From: Serinus canaria | Lineage: Eukaryota > Chordata > Aves > Passeriformes > Fringillidae | NCBI RefSeq assembly: GCF_022539315.1 | Contig: NC_066343.1 | Span: 38,390,706 to 38,454,705 of the forward strand | Reading direction: 5' to 3' | DNA length: 64,000 nucleotides | In this document: positions 26,860 through 38,967 of the stretch, in pieces | Position numbering within the stretch: position 1 is the stretch's first letter | Layout: each line of letters starts with the position of its first letter | Notes under the pieces: model-generated | What the model was told of the DNA's origin: nothing | The model's database searches: none | Seen by the model: only the letters and a program-made list of their open reading frames with translations | Position numbers and translations under genes: made by a program

Positions 26860-28423
26860 TCTAATTGCAAACTATTACTGATGCATTTTCAGAATAATTT
26901 GCTTTCTCACTGAATGCAAAGGTAAGTCAAACACTTTGCTTAGAGAAAGTTGGAAATTGCTGTCTTCCTTCTGCCTTGGGAATTACAGATGTTTCACTGT
27001 TCATTGTGCTTCATTTACAGACATTTGCCTTTAGCATATGAATTATCTTAGCCCAAGGACCAAAAAATATAAAGCACCAATGTCAGTGGATCCTTGGTTT
27101 TGGGGAACAGCCTTGTTTTACAGGAGAAAAAAAAAAATAGGAATATGCTGGTACCAGTTAGGAACATATTAGTACAACACTAATTATAAACTGGAATGTG
27201 TCAGAATTAAGTGAGTTATGATCTGGCGAGGACCTGCAAACTATAGTCAGATACTTAATAAAGTTTAGACATGCAGCTGTGAATACTTCTGGATCCTTGC
27301 CACCTTTTATTAGAGTGGCGCCCAGCAACACTGCTGTAGTTAAGGGTCTGTCAGCATTTCCATTATAAAACCCCATTTTTTTAGGGCTTTGTAACTTGCC
27401 CATTTTAAATCACATCAAGCTGAAACTTGTCATTAAAATTGTCAGGAAGAATTTCTTTTGCTACACAAATGTTTCTTAGAGTTTCAATTTATCTTTGTTT
27501 TGGATTCATATAGGTAAAGAAAATAAAGAAGTGTATGTCCTACTTTATCAGATTTTTTATTTTTGTCATTCTTCAAAAAAATAACACCCCAAAACCATGT
27601 CAAAAAACAACAGAACAAGAGCTTCAGTTGAAAAATATAGTTTTTTAGCCCCTTAGGGCTGAATTCTGCATTTTGTCTCCCACTGAGGCATAAGCAGAGA
27701 GTACAAAAATAGCATTACATTCTAGTTTCTTAACCTTCTGTCTTGAATCTGACCTGGAATTTCATATGAATTGTCAAGATGGTTTGAATTAAACACCATC
27801 TGATTATAAATTTTGTGCATTGTGGGTTCTTGTGGTTCCTTCTTTTATTGTGTTGTTTGTATTTTAGATTTTACAGTAGACTTTTCATCTCATTTCTTAC
27901 TTGCTTTTTATCAGGGCATCAAGAATTTTACTGTGATGTTCATACAGCCCCAGAGCAATGTAGATTTACACTACCTGAGGATCTTCTGCTCACCTGATTG
28001 ACAAAAACTCTTTGTCACTCTTACCTCCCTCCTTCTACTTTATTTCATGAAAAGAAAGCAAGGAAAATTACTTGGACAAGTTAGTTTTTTATATCCTTAC
28101 TTCTCTGTGAAATATAATGCATGCAGCTATGAAAGACGGGCAGTTCTAGCCAAGTTTCCTGTCAGCTGAGGTTGTGTCTTGGTTTTGCATTGTGTGTGCT
28201 GTGCAGGTGGTCAGAATTGGAATTAGCCAGTGAATTTTCTTAGGGATTCTTTACTTTCATTCTCTCCTCTTCTCCTGTTCTCCTAATATATGTGAAAAAA
28301 ATTAAATAAGGTACTCAGACTTACCACTGATCACTCAACAGGAAAAAGCCCATGAGTTTTCAGTCTAGATGTGCCTGAAAATCTAGAGCAGAAATTGAGA
28401 AAGCTCTTGTAGGGATTGAATTT

Positions 28424-28459
28424 ACTATTATTATTGTTGTTGTTGTTGTTGTTGTTGTA
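28424..28459. repeat. (TTA)/(TTG) microsatellite
   Basis: A short TTA run passes into about eight TTG units. In one frame it reads as a poly-Leu tract, which is an artefact of the repeat. Confidence 0.9.
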
Positions 28460-28635
28460 TTTGATCAAAGGGACAAAGAGCAAATTTTGTAAGCTTCTCA
28501 ATAACTGCAGAAACTACAATTTCCAACATACCATAAATGACAGCTGCACATATTGCAAGCTATCACCTGGTCTCCCCTTTCCAAGTCATGCAGGCAAACT
28601 GAAACCAATGAGACATAATTGAAGCAGTGATATCT

Positions 28636-28687
28636 AAATCTTAAATATTGGAAGTATTGGTGCCTACATCTCAAATATTGGAAGTAC
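28636..28687. repeat. Two-copy direct repeat, 30-base spacing
   Basis: ttaaatattggaagta at 28,641 recurs as tcaaatattggaagta at 28,671, with weaker similarity on either side. Confidence 0.7.
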
Positions 28688-29209
28688 ATCCATCAGGCCA
28701 CCTCCAGCCCAAGTTCTCTATTCTCCTAACATATTCTGGACAGCCTAGGGTAAGAACATGAAGCAAGTTCAGCTATTTGATTGACATTTCCTATGGATTT
28801 GCCCTCATGTCTTGTTCCTGTCTCTTTAGAGATGGCTTCTCCTCTCTTTAACTGCAGGTTTAGTTTGTAATTCTAAATTTGTTGAGTCCCTTAACTTGTC
28901 TGTATCATACATTCGATACCTGTTCCATGCCCTCAAACTTCTTCTAAGCCTGAGCATGATTGTCTGTATCCTGTCTGACAATCAGACAGACTGATCATAA
29001 GGGACTGTATTTGAGTTCTAATGGCAGATTCAAGGCCATGTCTGTGGCCTTAGCCAAAGTCAGCTGATGTGTTCAGATTTAGTTTGTGCTGGACTAACAT
29101 GAATGCAGGATTGATTACCACAGTTCATCTGATGGGCAATAACTGGTTTATCCACTTGTAACCTGATATACATCTGAGACCTGCCTCTGAAAATCCAGTT
29201 GTTAGTAAC

Positions 29210-29239
29210 CCCTCCTCCTCCTCCTCCTCCTCCTCCTCT
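29210..29239. repeat. (CCT) microsatellite
   Basis: About nine perfect CTC/CCT units, pyrimidine on the plus strand. Confidence 0.92.
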
Positions 29240-29589
29240 TGCTCTCTCCGTCTGCCAGCCCCCCCTCCCACTGGGCCTCCAAATTCCTGGTGAGCATGGT
29301 CATTAGTTCCTTCAATGATTCATCAGAAACAGATCAATTGTCTGTAAAACACCATGGCTTTCTAACAAGCAAAAGTAATGACTTGAACAATATCCAACCT
29401 GAAATACTGCTGCACGAGCAGGAGCAGCAAGGCTCTGTAATGGAGTTGTAGTTTTAAAGAATCATCATTCCCAGTAACTCAAATAAATCTAAGGTTTCTC
29501 CATCAGGATTTTTAAAGTCAGAGAATTCAACATATCTGGGTGTATCAAGGAGCAGTAAATTAGCAGCCTTGAGACAGAACATGATTTAC

Positions 29590-29858
29590 CTCTTTGCCAT
29601 CCTGAGTTTCATTAGCCAGTGTTTCTTGTTCATCTCCTTCATGAGTTACATTCTTATCCTTTAATTTGCCTCCTTCAATAGTGGGTCCATTCCCACCTTC
29701 CCCAGCCAAAGTGGAGCGGGTTATTGGCATTTTTGCTCTAGGTGTGAATTCAAAGTGTGGATTTTCAAGGTACTGAGTGAGTGCTGAGTTGTTTTTAAAG
29801 CAGCCCAGGAATACTCGTGGAGTGGAATTTGAAAACCAGGCAGGCTGTGTAGAAGGGC
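29590..29858 (-). CDS. Candidate coding exon 3 of an unrecognised minus-strand gene (best-supported block)
   Basis: I translated this block codon by codon: two bases, then 89 uninterrupted codons, ending in phase 0 at AAAGAG|gtaaat. The acceptor is strong (ttttttgcagtttttttag). The peptide contains ALTQYLENPHFEFTPRAKM and then a long hydrophilic stretch dominated by Gly, Glu, Asp, Thr and Asn (for example HEGDEQETLANETQDGKE). That composition is quite unlike translated AT-rich noncoding DNA, which gives mostly Leu, Phe, Ile, Lys and Cys. The only internal methionine leaves a short ATG-to-stop reading, so a plain ATG-ORF search would miss it. It lies 706 bases downstream of exon 2 with matching phase. 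No catalytic motif, signal peptide or membrane segment is visible; the second half is probably disordered. The function is unknown. Confidence 0.5.
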
Positions 29859-30564
29859 CTAAAAAAACTGCAAAAAAACCTGCAGGTCTAGCATCAGGAT
29901 CCTAGCCATGCTGAGAGCATGCTCTGACGGCCAAAGCACATTGACTCAAACAACCTTACCATGGTTGCCCCCACTCACTTGATCCCCCAGTAGACAGGGG
30001 GCTCCTACAGTGCCAAAATCACAGCACCCCACTTTTCAGACCATTAAAGCCTGAGGAAAGCCTCTCTTTGACCTATATAGTGTGTTCATTCTTTCTCCTT
30101 CAGCCAGAGGGGCATTTTCTTGCCAGGTTCAGAAAGGGTTGATTAAAAATTTTTTTGGCCTGGAAGAAAATAAGAACTTAGGCTGGCTTAAGTTGTAACA
30201 AAAGTGTCTGCATTTTTTCTGTATGCATAATTTTAAAAGTAGCTTAAAGTATTAGTATCCAAACATTTCTAGCTTCTGAAAAGCTGTTGATAGAAGAATG
30301 CTAGAGAAGACTATTTAAAACAGACTGCTCTTAAAACTGTAATGCTGGTTGACCAGGTCAGCAGGAGCAGTTGTGGTAGAAAAGTGTTGCCTTGTTGCCA
30401 TGGCAGCTGATTCTGGCATCCTTCTCTCGGACCACATCTCCTCACATTCTGCTCAGCACTAGTGTAAAGGACAGGCCCGTGGCTGGCACAGCCTTGGGCA
30501 GAAGCACAGGATGTTCAAGTGCCATAGGGGTGTGCAGACCCCCCGGGGGCTCTGCCCAGCTCAC

Positions 30565-30709
30565 AGGGGCAGAACCACTTGGGCGAGGTGAAGCAGAGCT
30601 TCTCTTCTCCCTCCAGCTGCTCATCTTCAAATAGCTGTACGAGACATTCTGCTGTTTTGTTGTCCAGAACTGCTGCACAAACTGACCTCTCACTAAGGCT
30701 GTGACAGTT
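30565..30709 (-). CDS. Candidate coding exon 2 of an unrecognised minus-strand gene
   Basis: Forty-eight codons plus one base are open on the minus strand. The peptide has an acidic core (LVQLFEDEQLEGEEKL) with several cysteines after it. The proposed acceptor is the in-frame TAG at 30,710-30,712 (gggaatcctag); a second possible acceptor (cacag) would start the exon at 30,698. The donor is CCCT|gtgagc. The exon ends after one base of a codon, and the next candidate exon at 29,858 begins with exactly two bases before its open frame; the joined codon is TGC (Cys). The stretch is richer in G+C and CpG than its surroundings, as coding exons in AT-rich avian introns often are, although the GC-rich segment extends beyond the proposed donor. 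No family match is claimed. Confidence 0.42.
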
Positions 30710-32784
30710 CTAGGATTCCCAAAAGCGGATCCCTTTGTGGCGGTGTGGTGAAATTGAATGCAGGGAATACCTGCTACAGAGGAAACCAGACCTGGACCAG
30801 ACAGTGTCAGGGGACTCTACAGCCACATTCCACATCTCTGCATGTAGAAGCAAGTTGCAACTACTAGCAAAGTGCCCACCAGTACCATCAGGATCACTCT
30901 ATATGTATGCAGCAAGTCAGTAGACGGAACAAAAAGTCAGCCTCCCAGAAAGATAATAGCACAGGAAAGGCCATATTGAGACAGTCTAAATTCTACCTAA
31001 AGTCTATTTTTTTTTCTCTAAAAGAAAAAAAAATCCTGATGTTTTGAGGAAGGTCTAAAGCATAAAATGACACAGATATAGCAATTAGGAAATATTAGGT
31101 GCAAGGGACTGTTCAGCAGGAACACTGTTCCACATTGAAAATGCAATAAAATGTGAAAAAGAAGCCACACCTGTGAATGCCGGTTGTTGTTACCAATAAC
31201 GTGGGGAACACTTGACTACCATGAATAGCTAAGACTTGTTTAAAATTATCATGGCCCTTATTATCATTATCATCAAAATTATCATTTCATCTGCTACAGA
31301 AAGGCATTGAGTTAGCTTTGTAGAACCATAGGGAAGGGTACAAACAACAAGGTTTACCAGTGCTTAATTCACACAATAAACAGTCGAAAAAGAATTGCCT
31401 GGATCATATCAGTGTCATATCATAGCCTGGGAAATTAATGACATTGGAAGGCTGAGTGAAAAATGTTGGCAAAGCTGAAAATCCTGACACCTTGACTGTG
31501 CAAACAGCAGGAACCTACAGCATGACAAGAGACTGAGATAAGTTCTGGCAATATTTTCTAGCAATCTGCCCTATACTGATACATCCCGGGAAAGATGAGA
31601 GAAGGTGGGGCAGAAGTCAGGAGAATCAATCTGTTATTTATATCTAGATAACCATCAGTTATTCCAGTATTTTAGTCTTGCATGGTCAGATGAAGCTTTA
31701 ATAAGAGACAGCTTTGTCTCTGCTGTGCAAAAACTTCCCAGGGAAGCAAACAGCTCCAAAGAAACCCAATTCGTGTTTACATCAGGGTCCACTTAAACAG
31801 CCTGATTAATGCAAAGAGAGTTAAATAGAAATGAGTGTCACTATAGCCCTGTAACTATTCACCCATTCTCTTCTGCTGTGTCATGCTGAGTGTCAGTAAG
31901 GGCGGATAACTAGGTGGGACATGCCAAGGAGTCAGCCTGGCTTCTCCCATTTAAGGACACTGCACTCAGGGCTCCGTGCTCAGCTGTGATTCCCACTTGC
32001 AGCTCTCTACACCACTCTGGTGGTTTAGAGGGACTTTGCTCTTCAAAGCTGCCTTCAGTGCTGCTGGCATGTCAAAATGCTGCACTGCACCATTATCACT
32101 GGCTGCCAGAGCTGTCCTGAGCAACCACACACTGCTGGCTCCTCCAAATGTCTGAACTTCTTCAGCTCATTCTAGAAGGACTCAGTGTCTCTAAGGAGGA
32201 GCACATTTGAGGGACTGAGCTCATTTGAGTGCTGTTTCTGACTGTCATGTAGGTCTGCAGAAAGAGAAACAAGTGTCATATTCTCGGATGGATCCCATTT
32301 AAGGGAAGAAATCAGACTTGTGAGAACAACCACAGCTTGGACATGTGGCTGATTGAAATACAGCCATTTTCCATTAGGGGAGGCTGGAACTACAAAAGAT
32401 GAACATGTTTGGTTTTCATTTCATAGATATTTTATTAGGGCTTTAATTTGACTACATTACATGCTTAGAGCAGGCTGTAGATTTGAAAAAATTTGTTGTT
32501 GATTTTTTTAATGTTCACAAATTAAATGAGTGGCTGATTTCCGCCCCGGTTCACTAGTAGCAGAGCAGTAGATCTGACCCTCTGTTTCCAACTCCTCTGA
32601 CATATCCTGGGGATGGGGATCTGGCCACAACCAGAGAAGAGCAACAAGAGAAAACATCCTTATTAGAGAGTTTTGAGAAAATTCACATCTTTAAGAGCTG
32701 ATGTTCAATATACTGTACACATCACTGTTTCCCTTTTCCAGCAGTTGCTACCTTGTTTTCCTGGGAGCACAAAAAAATCTGACT

Positions 32785-34712
32785 ACAGAATCACAGAATC
32801 ACAAGGTTGGAAGAGACCTTCAAGATCATCGAGTCCAACTTGTTCCCTGACACCTCAACTAAACCATGGAGCCAAGTGCCACATCCAGTCTTTTTTTAAA
32901 CACATCCAGGGATGGTGACTCCACCACCTCCCTGGGCAGGCCATTCCAGTACTTTATCACTCTTGGAGTGAAAAACTTTTTCCTAATATCCAACATATAT
33001 TTCCCTTGGTGTAGCTTGAGACTGTGTCCTCTCATTCTGTCAGCTGCTTTCTGGAGAAAGAGAACAACCCCTACCTGACTGCAGCCACCTTTCAGGGAGT
33101 TGTAGAGAGTGATAAGGTCACCCCCGAGTCTCTTTTCTCCAGACTAAACACCCCCAGCTCCCTCAGCTGTTCCTCAGAGGGTTTGTGTTCCAAGCCCCTC
33201 ACCAACCTAGTTGCCTCCTCTGGATGTGCTCAAGTGTCTCAATGTCCTTCCCAAACTGAGAGGTCCAGAGCTGGACACAGGACTCAACACAGCACACTGC
33301 ACACTGGTGTGGCCTGACCAGTGCTGACTGCAGGGGAAGAATGACCTCCCTGCTTCTGCTGGCCACTCTATTCCTGATCCAGGCCAGGATGGCATTGGCC
33401 TTCTTGGCCACCAGGGCACACTGCTGGCTCATGTTCAGCTGGCTCTGGACCAGCACCCCAGGTCTCTTTCTGCCTGGGCACTGTCCAGCCACACCGTCCC
33501 CAGCCTATTAATGCTGCAGGGTGTTATTGTGGCCAAAATGCAGGACTCAGCACTTGGACTTGTTAAAAATCCTTTTACTGGACTCTGCCCATCCATCCAA
33601 CCATTCCAGGTCTCTCTGCAGAGCATCCTACCCTCCACAACAGACTGACACACGCTCCCAGCTTAGTGTTGTCTGCAAATTTACCATTAAAGACTAAACA
33701 CCCTCATCCATGTCATCAATAGAAATATTGAACAGAACTGGTCCCAGCACAGATCCCTGAGGGACACCACTGGTGACTGGCCCCCAGCTGGATGCAGCAC
33801 CATCTACCACCACTCTCTGGGCCTGGCCATCCAGCCAGTTCCTAACCCAGCGAGAAGTGCTCCTGTCCAGGCATGGGCTGCAGCTTTTCCAGGAGTGTGC
33901 TGAGGGAGACAGTGTCAAAGGCCTTGCTGAAGTCCAAGTACACAACATCCACAGCCTTTCCTGCATCCAGCAGGCAGGTCACCTGGTCATAAAAGGAGAC
34001 CAGGCTGGTCAAACACAACCTACCCCTCCTAAACCCCTGCAGGCTGGGTGTGATACCCTGGCCATCCTGTAAGTGATGCATGATGACACTCAGTATAAAT
34101 TGTTCCATTATCTTGCCAGGTACTGAGGTCAGGCTGACTGGTCTATAATTACCAGGATTCTCCTTCCCACCCTTTTTTTGTGAATGGGGGTCACACTGGC
34201 CAGCATCCAGCCATCTGGAACGTTACCAGTGAGCCAGGACTTTTGGCAAATGATGGAGAGGAGCTTTGCAAGCTCATCTGCCCTCATCAGCCTGGGATGG
34301 AACCCATTTGGGCCCATAGATTTATGAACATCCAAGCAGCTCAGCAGGTCCTTGACTGCCTCCTCTTGGATAATGGGGGGGCCATTCTGTTCCCTGGCAT
34401 CACCTACCAACCCAGGAGGACAGCTGTCCTGGGGATAAGCCATCTTCCTGCTAAAAACTGAGGTGAAGAAAGTGTTACGCACCTCTGCATTCTCCTCATC
34501 TGCAGTTACTAAGTTCCCTCCCTCATCCAGTAAAGAACAAAGGTTGGTCTTACACTTCTTTTTACCACTAATATATTTGTAAAAACATTTTTTATAATCC
34601 TTTACAGAAATCACCATTTTAAGTTTAAACTGAGCTTTGGCCTCCCTAATTTTTTTTCCTACATGCTCTAGCAGCCCCCTTAAATACTTCCTTACCAGAC
34701 CCATAGATTCTC
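32785..34712 (-). mobile_element. CR1 LINE, 1.9 kb, 5'-truncated, with degenerate ORF2
   Basis: The minus strand carries the second half of CR1 ORF2 and the 3' end. In order: a linker between endonuclease and reverse transcriptase (ORF 34,704-34,129); the RT motif [11 protein letters not shown] (ORF 34,108-33,842); the motif [15 protein letters not shown] (ORF 33,966-33,694); and the C-terminal part with [16 protein letters not shown] (ORF 33,492-33,199). These lie in different frames, so frameshifts have accumulated. At the catalytic FADD box the sequence now reads FADN (second Asp codon changed, 33,668-33,670), so the enzyme would be dead in any case. The endonuclease and 5' end are missing. 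The 3' end repeats the octamer-like acagaatc unit at 32,785-32,800. It sits in the proposed long first intron of the minus-strand gene, in the same orientation. Confidence 0.96.
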
Positions 34713-37307
34713 AAGAAGGCATTTGAAAAGCACAGTGGGAATAGCTCCACATCCTAACCAGCTCCACCTGCTTTGGCCAAAGTTTCTTGGAAGTGCAGCT
34801 GGAACATTTGGAGGCTTAATAAGCGTTTCACCTGCTTCTCTTTCAACTTCTTCTGCATCTAAGGGGTTTGTCTCCCTTGTTACTTTTCCTTCCTTTCCTT
34901 TTTCCTTCCTTTTTACAGCTTGTAAGTTTAAGTGGTATATCTAGAAAAAGGACATTATTATCTATACAAATCTCAGAGGAGATATTTGAAGAAGCAGAAG
35001 GCAGCTATGTGCTCCTCTTGTTGCCTGGCAGTGCTTGCTCACCCGAGTTACTTCACCACCTCACTTTCTAAACTGTGAAGGACTGCCATGTTACTGTGAT
35101 GGCTGTGGTAGTCCTACTGAAACAAAACTTGATTAGGATTTGAGAAATAAGAAGGTGGTAATGAGAAGTGGAAAGGCCTCTAGATGTATCAGCTGCAACA
35201 TATACCCCTGGCAGACTGCCTGTTTAAGAAGTGGATGGAGGAATTATTCTACAAAACTTGAGAATGTCAGCATCGTTTCCATCTGCAACTTCGGGGACAA
35301 GGAAATTTATGCTTTTTCCCCCCTCATCTGAACATGGGAATAGATTTTTTTGCTTTTGCTGAATAGATGTGGGCTGTTCCCTTCACAGCTTGCACAGAAA
35401 TGCATTAAAATGTGCTTGAAATATAATCCAGTTCCGGACAGTAACAGGCATTAAGTCAAAAAGAACATGCTTGCTTATCTATTGAACTGCTGCTTCTGGA
35501 AACAGAGCTAAATACACATTTTCAAGAAGTGGCAAAACTATATATTTGCTGTCCATCTTAAAAAGCCCTATGTCACAGAACAGCCAGCACATGATAAGTC
35601 ATAATACAAAACATAAAACTGCCACCCACAAAATAAAATTCACCTCTAAAATGCAGACAGATGCTAGAATGGTGTACATAAGAGCTGTAAAGTACATACT
35701 TTCTTTAGTCATCTGGAATAGGTGCACAGAAAGACTCAGAAAGTGTTGAGTAAAATGTAAAATGAGAAATTAGGAAAAACTCTACAAGAGTTTTTCTTTC
35801 AAGAGGTCTGGAAATGTCTTCCAATTGTGTGGAGTGCAGCTTGATCCAGAAGACAAAATATGACCTCAGACACAGAGAACAACAAAGAACATTTTCTGTA
35901 TGTTTAAATATCTCAGCATCTGTATCTGCAATACTGATAGGCTTTGCCAGGAGTTTTTGGGTGCTCAGCAGGTGCTCAGTTTTCAGGCTTTTGCTTTGTG
36001 CATCTAATTATAAAAGCAGGGCAAGAGTTTTGTATATAGAAGCAGCAGGTCACTCATATTAGAATAACTTAGGCCTAAAGATGCTTTAGAATAACTGACA
36101 GCTAGAACACAATAGCTCTACGTCAAGCAAGGATGTGAATGGGTTTTGTTATTGAACAGCATCCTTGTAAGAGCTGGCAGAAAAAGAAGAGAATTAGCTA
36201 GCTACAGAATGATGTAAACATTGAAATAAATACAGTGTAAATAATAAGGAAATCTGGGATATCTGCCAGTTTAATGCTGGTCAAATTGACTAGTAAGAAC
36301 AGAGTTAATCCTTGGTACACCCTTCAGTGATCAGAATTAGTCCAGACCTATGAAGTCCTGAAATATTCATTGTTTCTGCTAAAGCTGTCTTATGGCACAA
36401 TTACCTAGAGTCCCTGTAATCCACTGACACATTCACTTGTTATATGCTTTTATTACGCTCCCCTGCAGATGTTGCTGTTTCCAATTAGAGATGTAACTCC
36501 TACCACTGGCTGTTAATAACTATTTTGCCTTGAGACATATCTTATTTGCTAACTGAAAAAGGCAGGTTAATGGTGTCTGCACTATAGTATATTATTAGAA
36601 GTGCGTTTGTGAAGTAAACTCCCAGTGACTCTAATCTCAGGAATGCTGACTCCTCCTGAGGTCAGTAATTGGGTATTTTGGAATTTGCCATAGCAGCAGG
36701 CCTAAGCCTGTCTTCAGCTTTCTTTGAAATTTGGACCCTGAGGTCAGCAAAATAATTGGTTCATTTGAACTGAAAACCAGAAAGTGAAAGGTCCACTTTT
36801 CCCATAGTGTAGAACTTACAATTCATCAAACTTATTTTGAGATATTCTCTCTCCTTTAGGTAGCACAACAAATTTAGGCACTGTTCCATTTCATTTCCCC
36901 TTTACTTTACCTGCCTGAAGTTTTTGGCTTGTCCTGAATCCAAGACAGCAAGTGGAGCAAGGCACTTGTCTTGGTATTTAAAAACATTTTTTTCCCTTCC
37001 CTACTTGAGCATTATAACAGGACAAGATCTAGTTCTGTTTTGGTTTCTTTTTTCCCCCCCAGTTTTACTTAATTTGAAGTTATTTCTATTTTTTTCAAAG
37101 TATAGTTTTGACTGCCTCAAAGGCTTGCTTTTGAGGCACCCAATGGCTTTGGTCTCAAGCTCTTTATTTTGGTGGACTTTGACCATAATTATTAGTCAGT
37201 AATCATCCTGGTTATGTAGAGTTTGAAATGAAATTCCTTATCCATAGTCATATGGTGTCAACAAAACAGTAGAACAAGGCCAGGATAAGTGAGGAGATCA
37301 GTGTCTC
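34713..37307. other. Intronic or intergenic sequence, no gene seen
   Basis: Unique-looking AT-rich DNA with one pyrimidine tract at its left end. No coding or repeat signal is strong enough to call. Confidence 0.5.
34886..34917 (+). repeat. CTTTC-type low-complexity tract
   Basis: A short run of cttcc and ctttt units next to the 5' truncation of the large CR1 copy. Confidence 0.7.
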
Positions 37308-37540
37308 ATGGAATGGTTTTGGTTGGAAGAGACTTTAAAGATCATAGACCTGTCTACCACGAGCAGAGACACCTTCCACTCATGTCATGAGTCATGTCCA
37401 GTCTCTCAGCCCCCATCACCCCCAAGTCCTTCTGGGCAAGGCTGCTCTCCATCTGTTCATCCCCAGCCTGGGCTGGTACTCGGGGGTGCTCCAACCCAGG
37501 TGCAGCACCTTGCACTTGGTCTTGTTAAACCTCATGAGAT
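37308..37540 (-). mobile_element. CR1 LINE fragment with internal deletion
   Basis: The first ~85 bases (from ggaatggttttggttggaag) are the CR1 3' terminus in minus orientation. They then pass directly into sequence encoding the C-terminal part of ORF2, where the minus strand reads MRFNKTKCKVLHLGWS and then RLGMNRWRAALPRR. The intervening several hundred bases of ORF2 end and 3' UTR found in the copies at 32.8-34.7 kb and 59.7-61.1 kb are absent. The right boundary is uncertain. Confidence 0.8.
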
Positions 37541-38898
37541 TCCCAATGGTCTTTCTGGATGACATCTCTTCTTTCAGGTATGTATCCTTCCCTAATGAAA
37601 GCACTAAACTGTTGAGTTTGCTTTGAACAACACAACCTAAGTAAGCCCTAAAAATCCTCTGTCACAAATGGAAAAAAAAAAAAAAAGAAAAGTGCAGGAA
37701 TAACACTGCAGACTGCAAAACACACAACAGTTTGGCTATTATTTCTGCAAAACTAAAAATACATGATCTTGCCATCAGTAATTCAGTGCACATGGCTGCA
37801 GTTTCAAACATGTAACAATTGAGTAAGAAGTGCCAAATATATGTGGTTCTTTCCAAAGGTCTTCAAAGGAAGAAAAGTGATACATTGGGTCTAGGTGGTG
37901 TTATGATACCAGAGTGTTATCTCTGGAGCAGAGGTACTCACAATATGCCATGTTATAGATGTCAGATCAGATTACCACTTACAGCCAGCCTGTGCTTGAA
38001 AAGAGTTGAAAAGCATCAGGAATGATATTTGTGTCCTGGATCCTGAATATCAGCCTTGATGTGAGTTAAATCAGAATGCTAGTTTATGCAGCTTGTTTGG
38101 ATTAATGTTAAAAATGCAATGATAATAATAATAATAGCTTATTCCTATAGGGACAAATTTTTAAATTCTGGTATGATTTTTGCCAAGATCTGATTGAAGA
38201 AAGTCAAAAATCTCTGTTTGTGTTTTGTGCCTCACATAAAAAATAACCCTAGTTATTTTCACTTTCCCCTCCACCCCTTCTTTTTTTTTTTTTTTCTTTT
38301 TTTTTTTTGCCTTAGGGTGATTTTCATGATTAATGTAAGCTTAGTACACTATAAATGTTTCTCTGCTGAAAGGAATGAAAGATGGTTTTGCAAGCGGGAA
38401 TGCCATGAGCAGGGAGAGACATTGGAATTTTTCCCATATTTTTCTCATTTGCCATTGTTTTTTGTTTGCTTGTTTGGTTGGTTTTTTTCCCTTGTGTTAC
38501 TTACAATTTGAGATTTCATTTTCCAAGAAGTTCTGGAAGTTTTATTCCTGCCAGATTCTGTTCTGGTCAACAATGGAGTCTGAATCAAGACTGAGGATTC
38601 TCTGCAGTCTTACCACCCACATTTTATATGCTTTGTGATGATGACAATGTCTATTCTGAATTGTTAAGCACCTCAAGTCATACAAATTAAACAGCTAAAG
38701 TTAGGGAGCCTTTGCATTCTTCTTAGGTTATTTTAGGAAGGATATTAAAAAACAGCCTATTCCTAAAGAAATATGTTATTCTAAGCATAATTTCTTGTAA
38801 TAAAGAAAGGTATTACAATGCATCTGTAATTCCAATTGCTTTCTCTGTCACTATGATTCCTGGCTCTTTATACTCTACTGTGCATTTCTTCTTTGTAG

Positions 38899-38967
38899 CC
38901 GAGTAATTCAGTTGAAAAGAAGGAGCCTGATTGTGGATCTATGAAGAAGAAAGCAACCCCACAGCAG
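38899..38967 (+). other. Exon-like block on the plus strand, 23 codons
   Basis: A pyrimidine-rich acceptor (gcatttcttctttgtag) is followed by 69 bases, open from the first base for exactly 23 codons, and then CAG|gtgggg. The peptide is hydrophilic and lysine-rich (SNSVEKKEPDCGSMKKKA). It would sit on the opposite strand within the long first intron of the candidate minus-strand gene. No phase-compatible plus-strand partner was established, so it is probably a pseudo-exon or part of an antisense transcript. Confidence 0.2.

Larger units (their letters stand above)
25181..29589. other. Proposed intron 3 of the minus-strand gene (right part)
   Basis: This holds only the small repeats at 26,795, 28,424, 28,636 and 29,210. 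Two good minus-strand donor-like sites lie close together at about 27,990 (TCAG|gtgagc) and 28,019 (GGGAG|gtaaga), but no matching coding exon was found. Confidence 0.4.

Noticed and set aside
28416..28622. A membrane protein beginning with a poly-Leu stretch
   Set aside because: The leucines are encoded by the TTA/TTG microsatellite.
30440..30740. A CpG island or promoter
   Set aside because: Only a handful of CpGs in about 300 bases; coding exon 2 explains part of the GC richness.
33199..34704. A set of separate protein-coding genes on the minus strand
   Set aside because: They are fragments of one decayed CR1 ORF2 in shifted frames.
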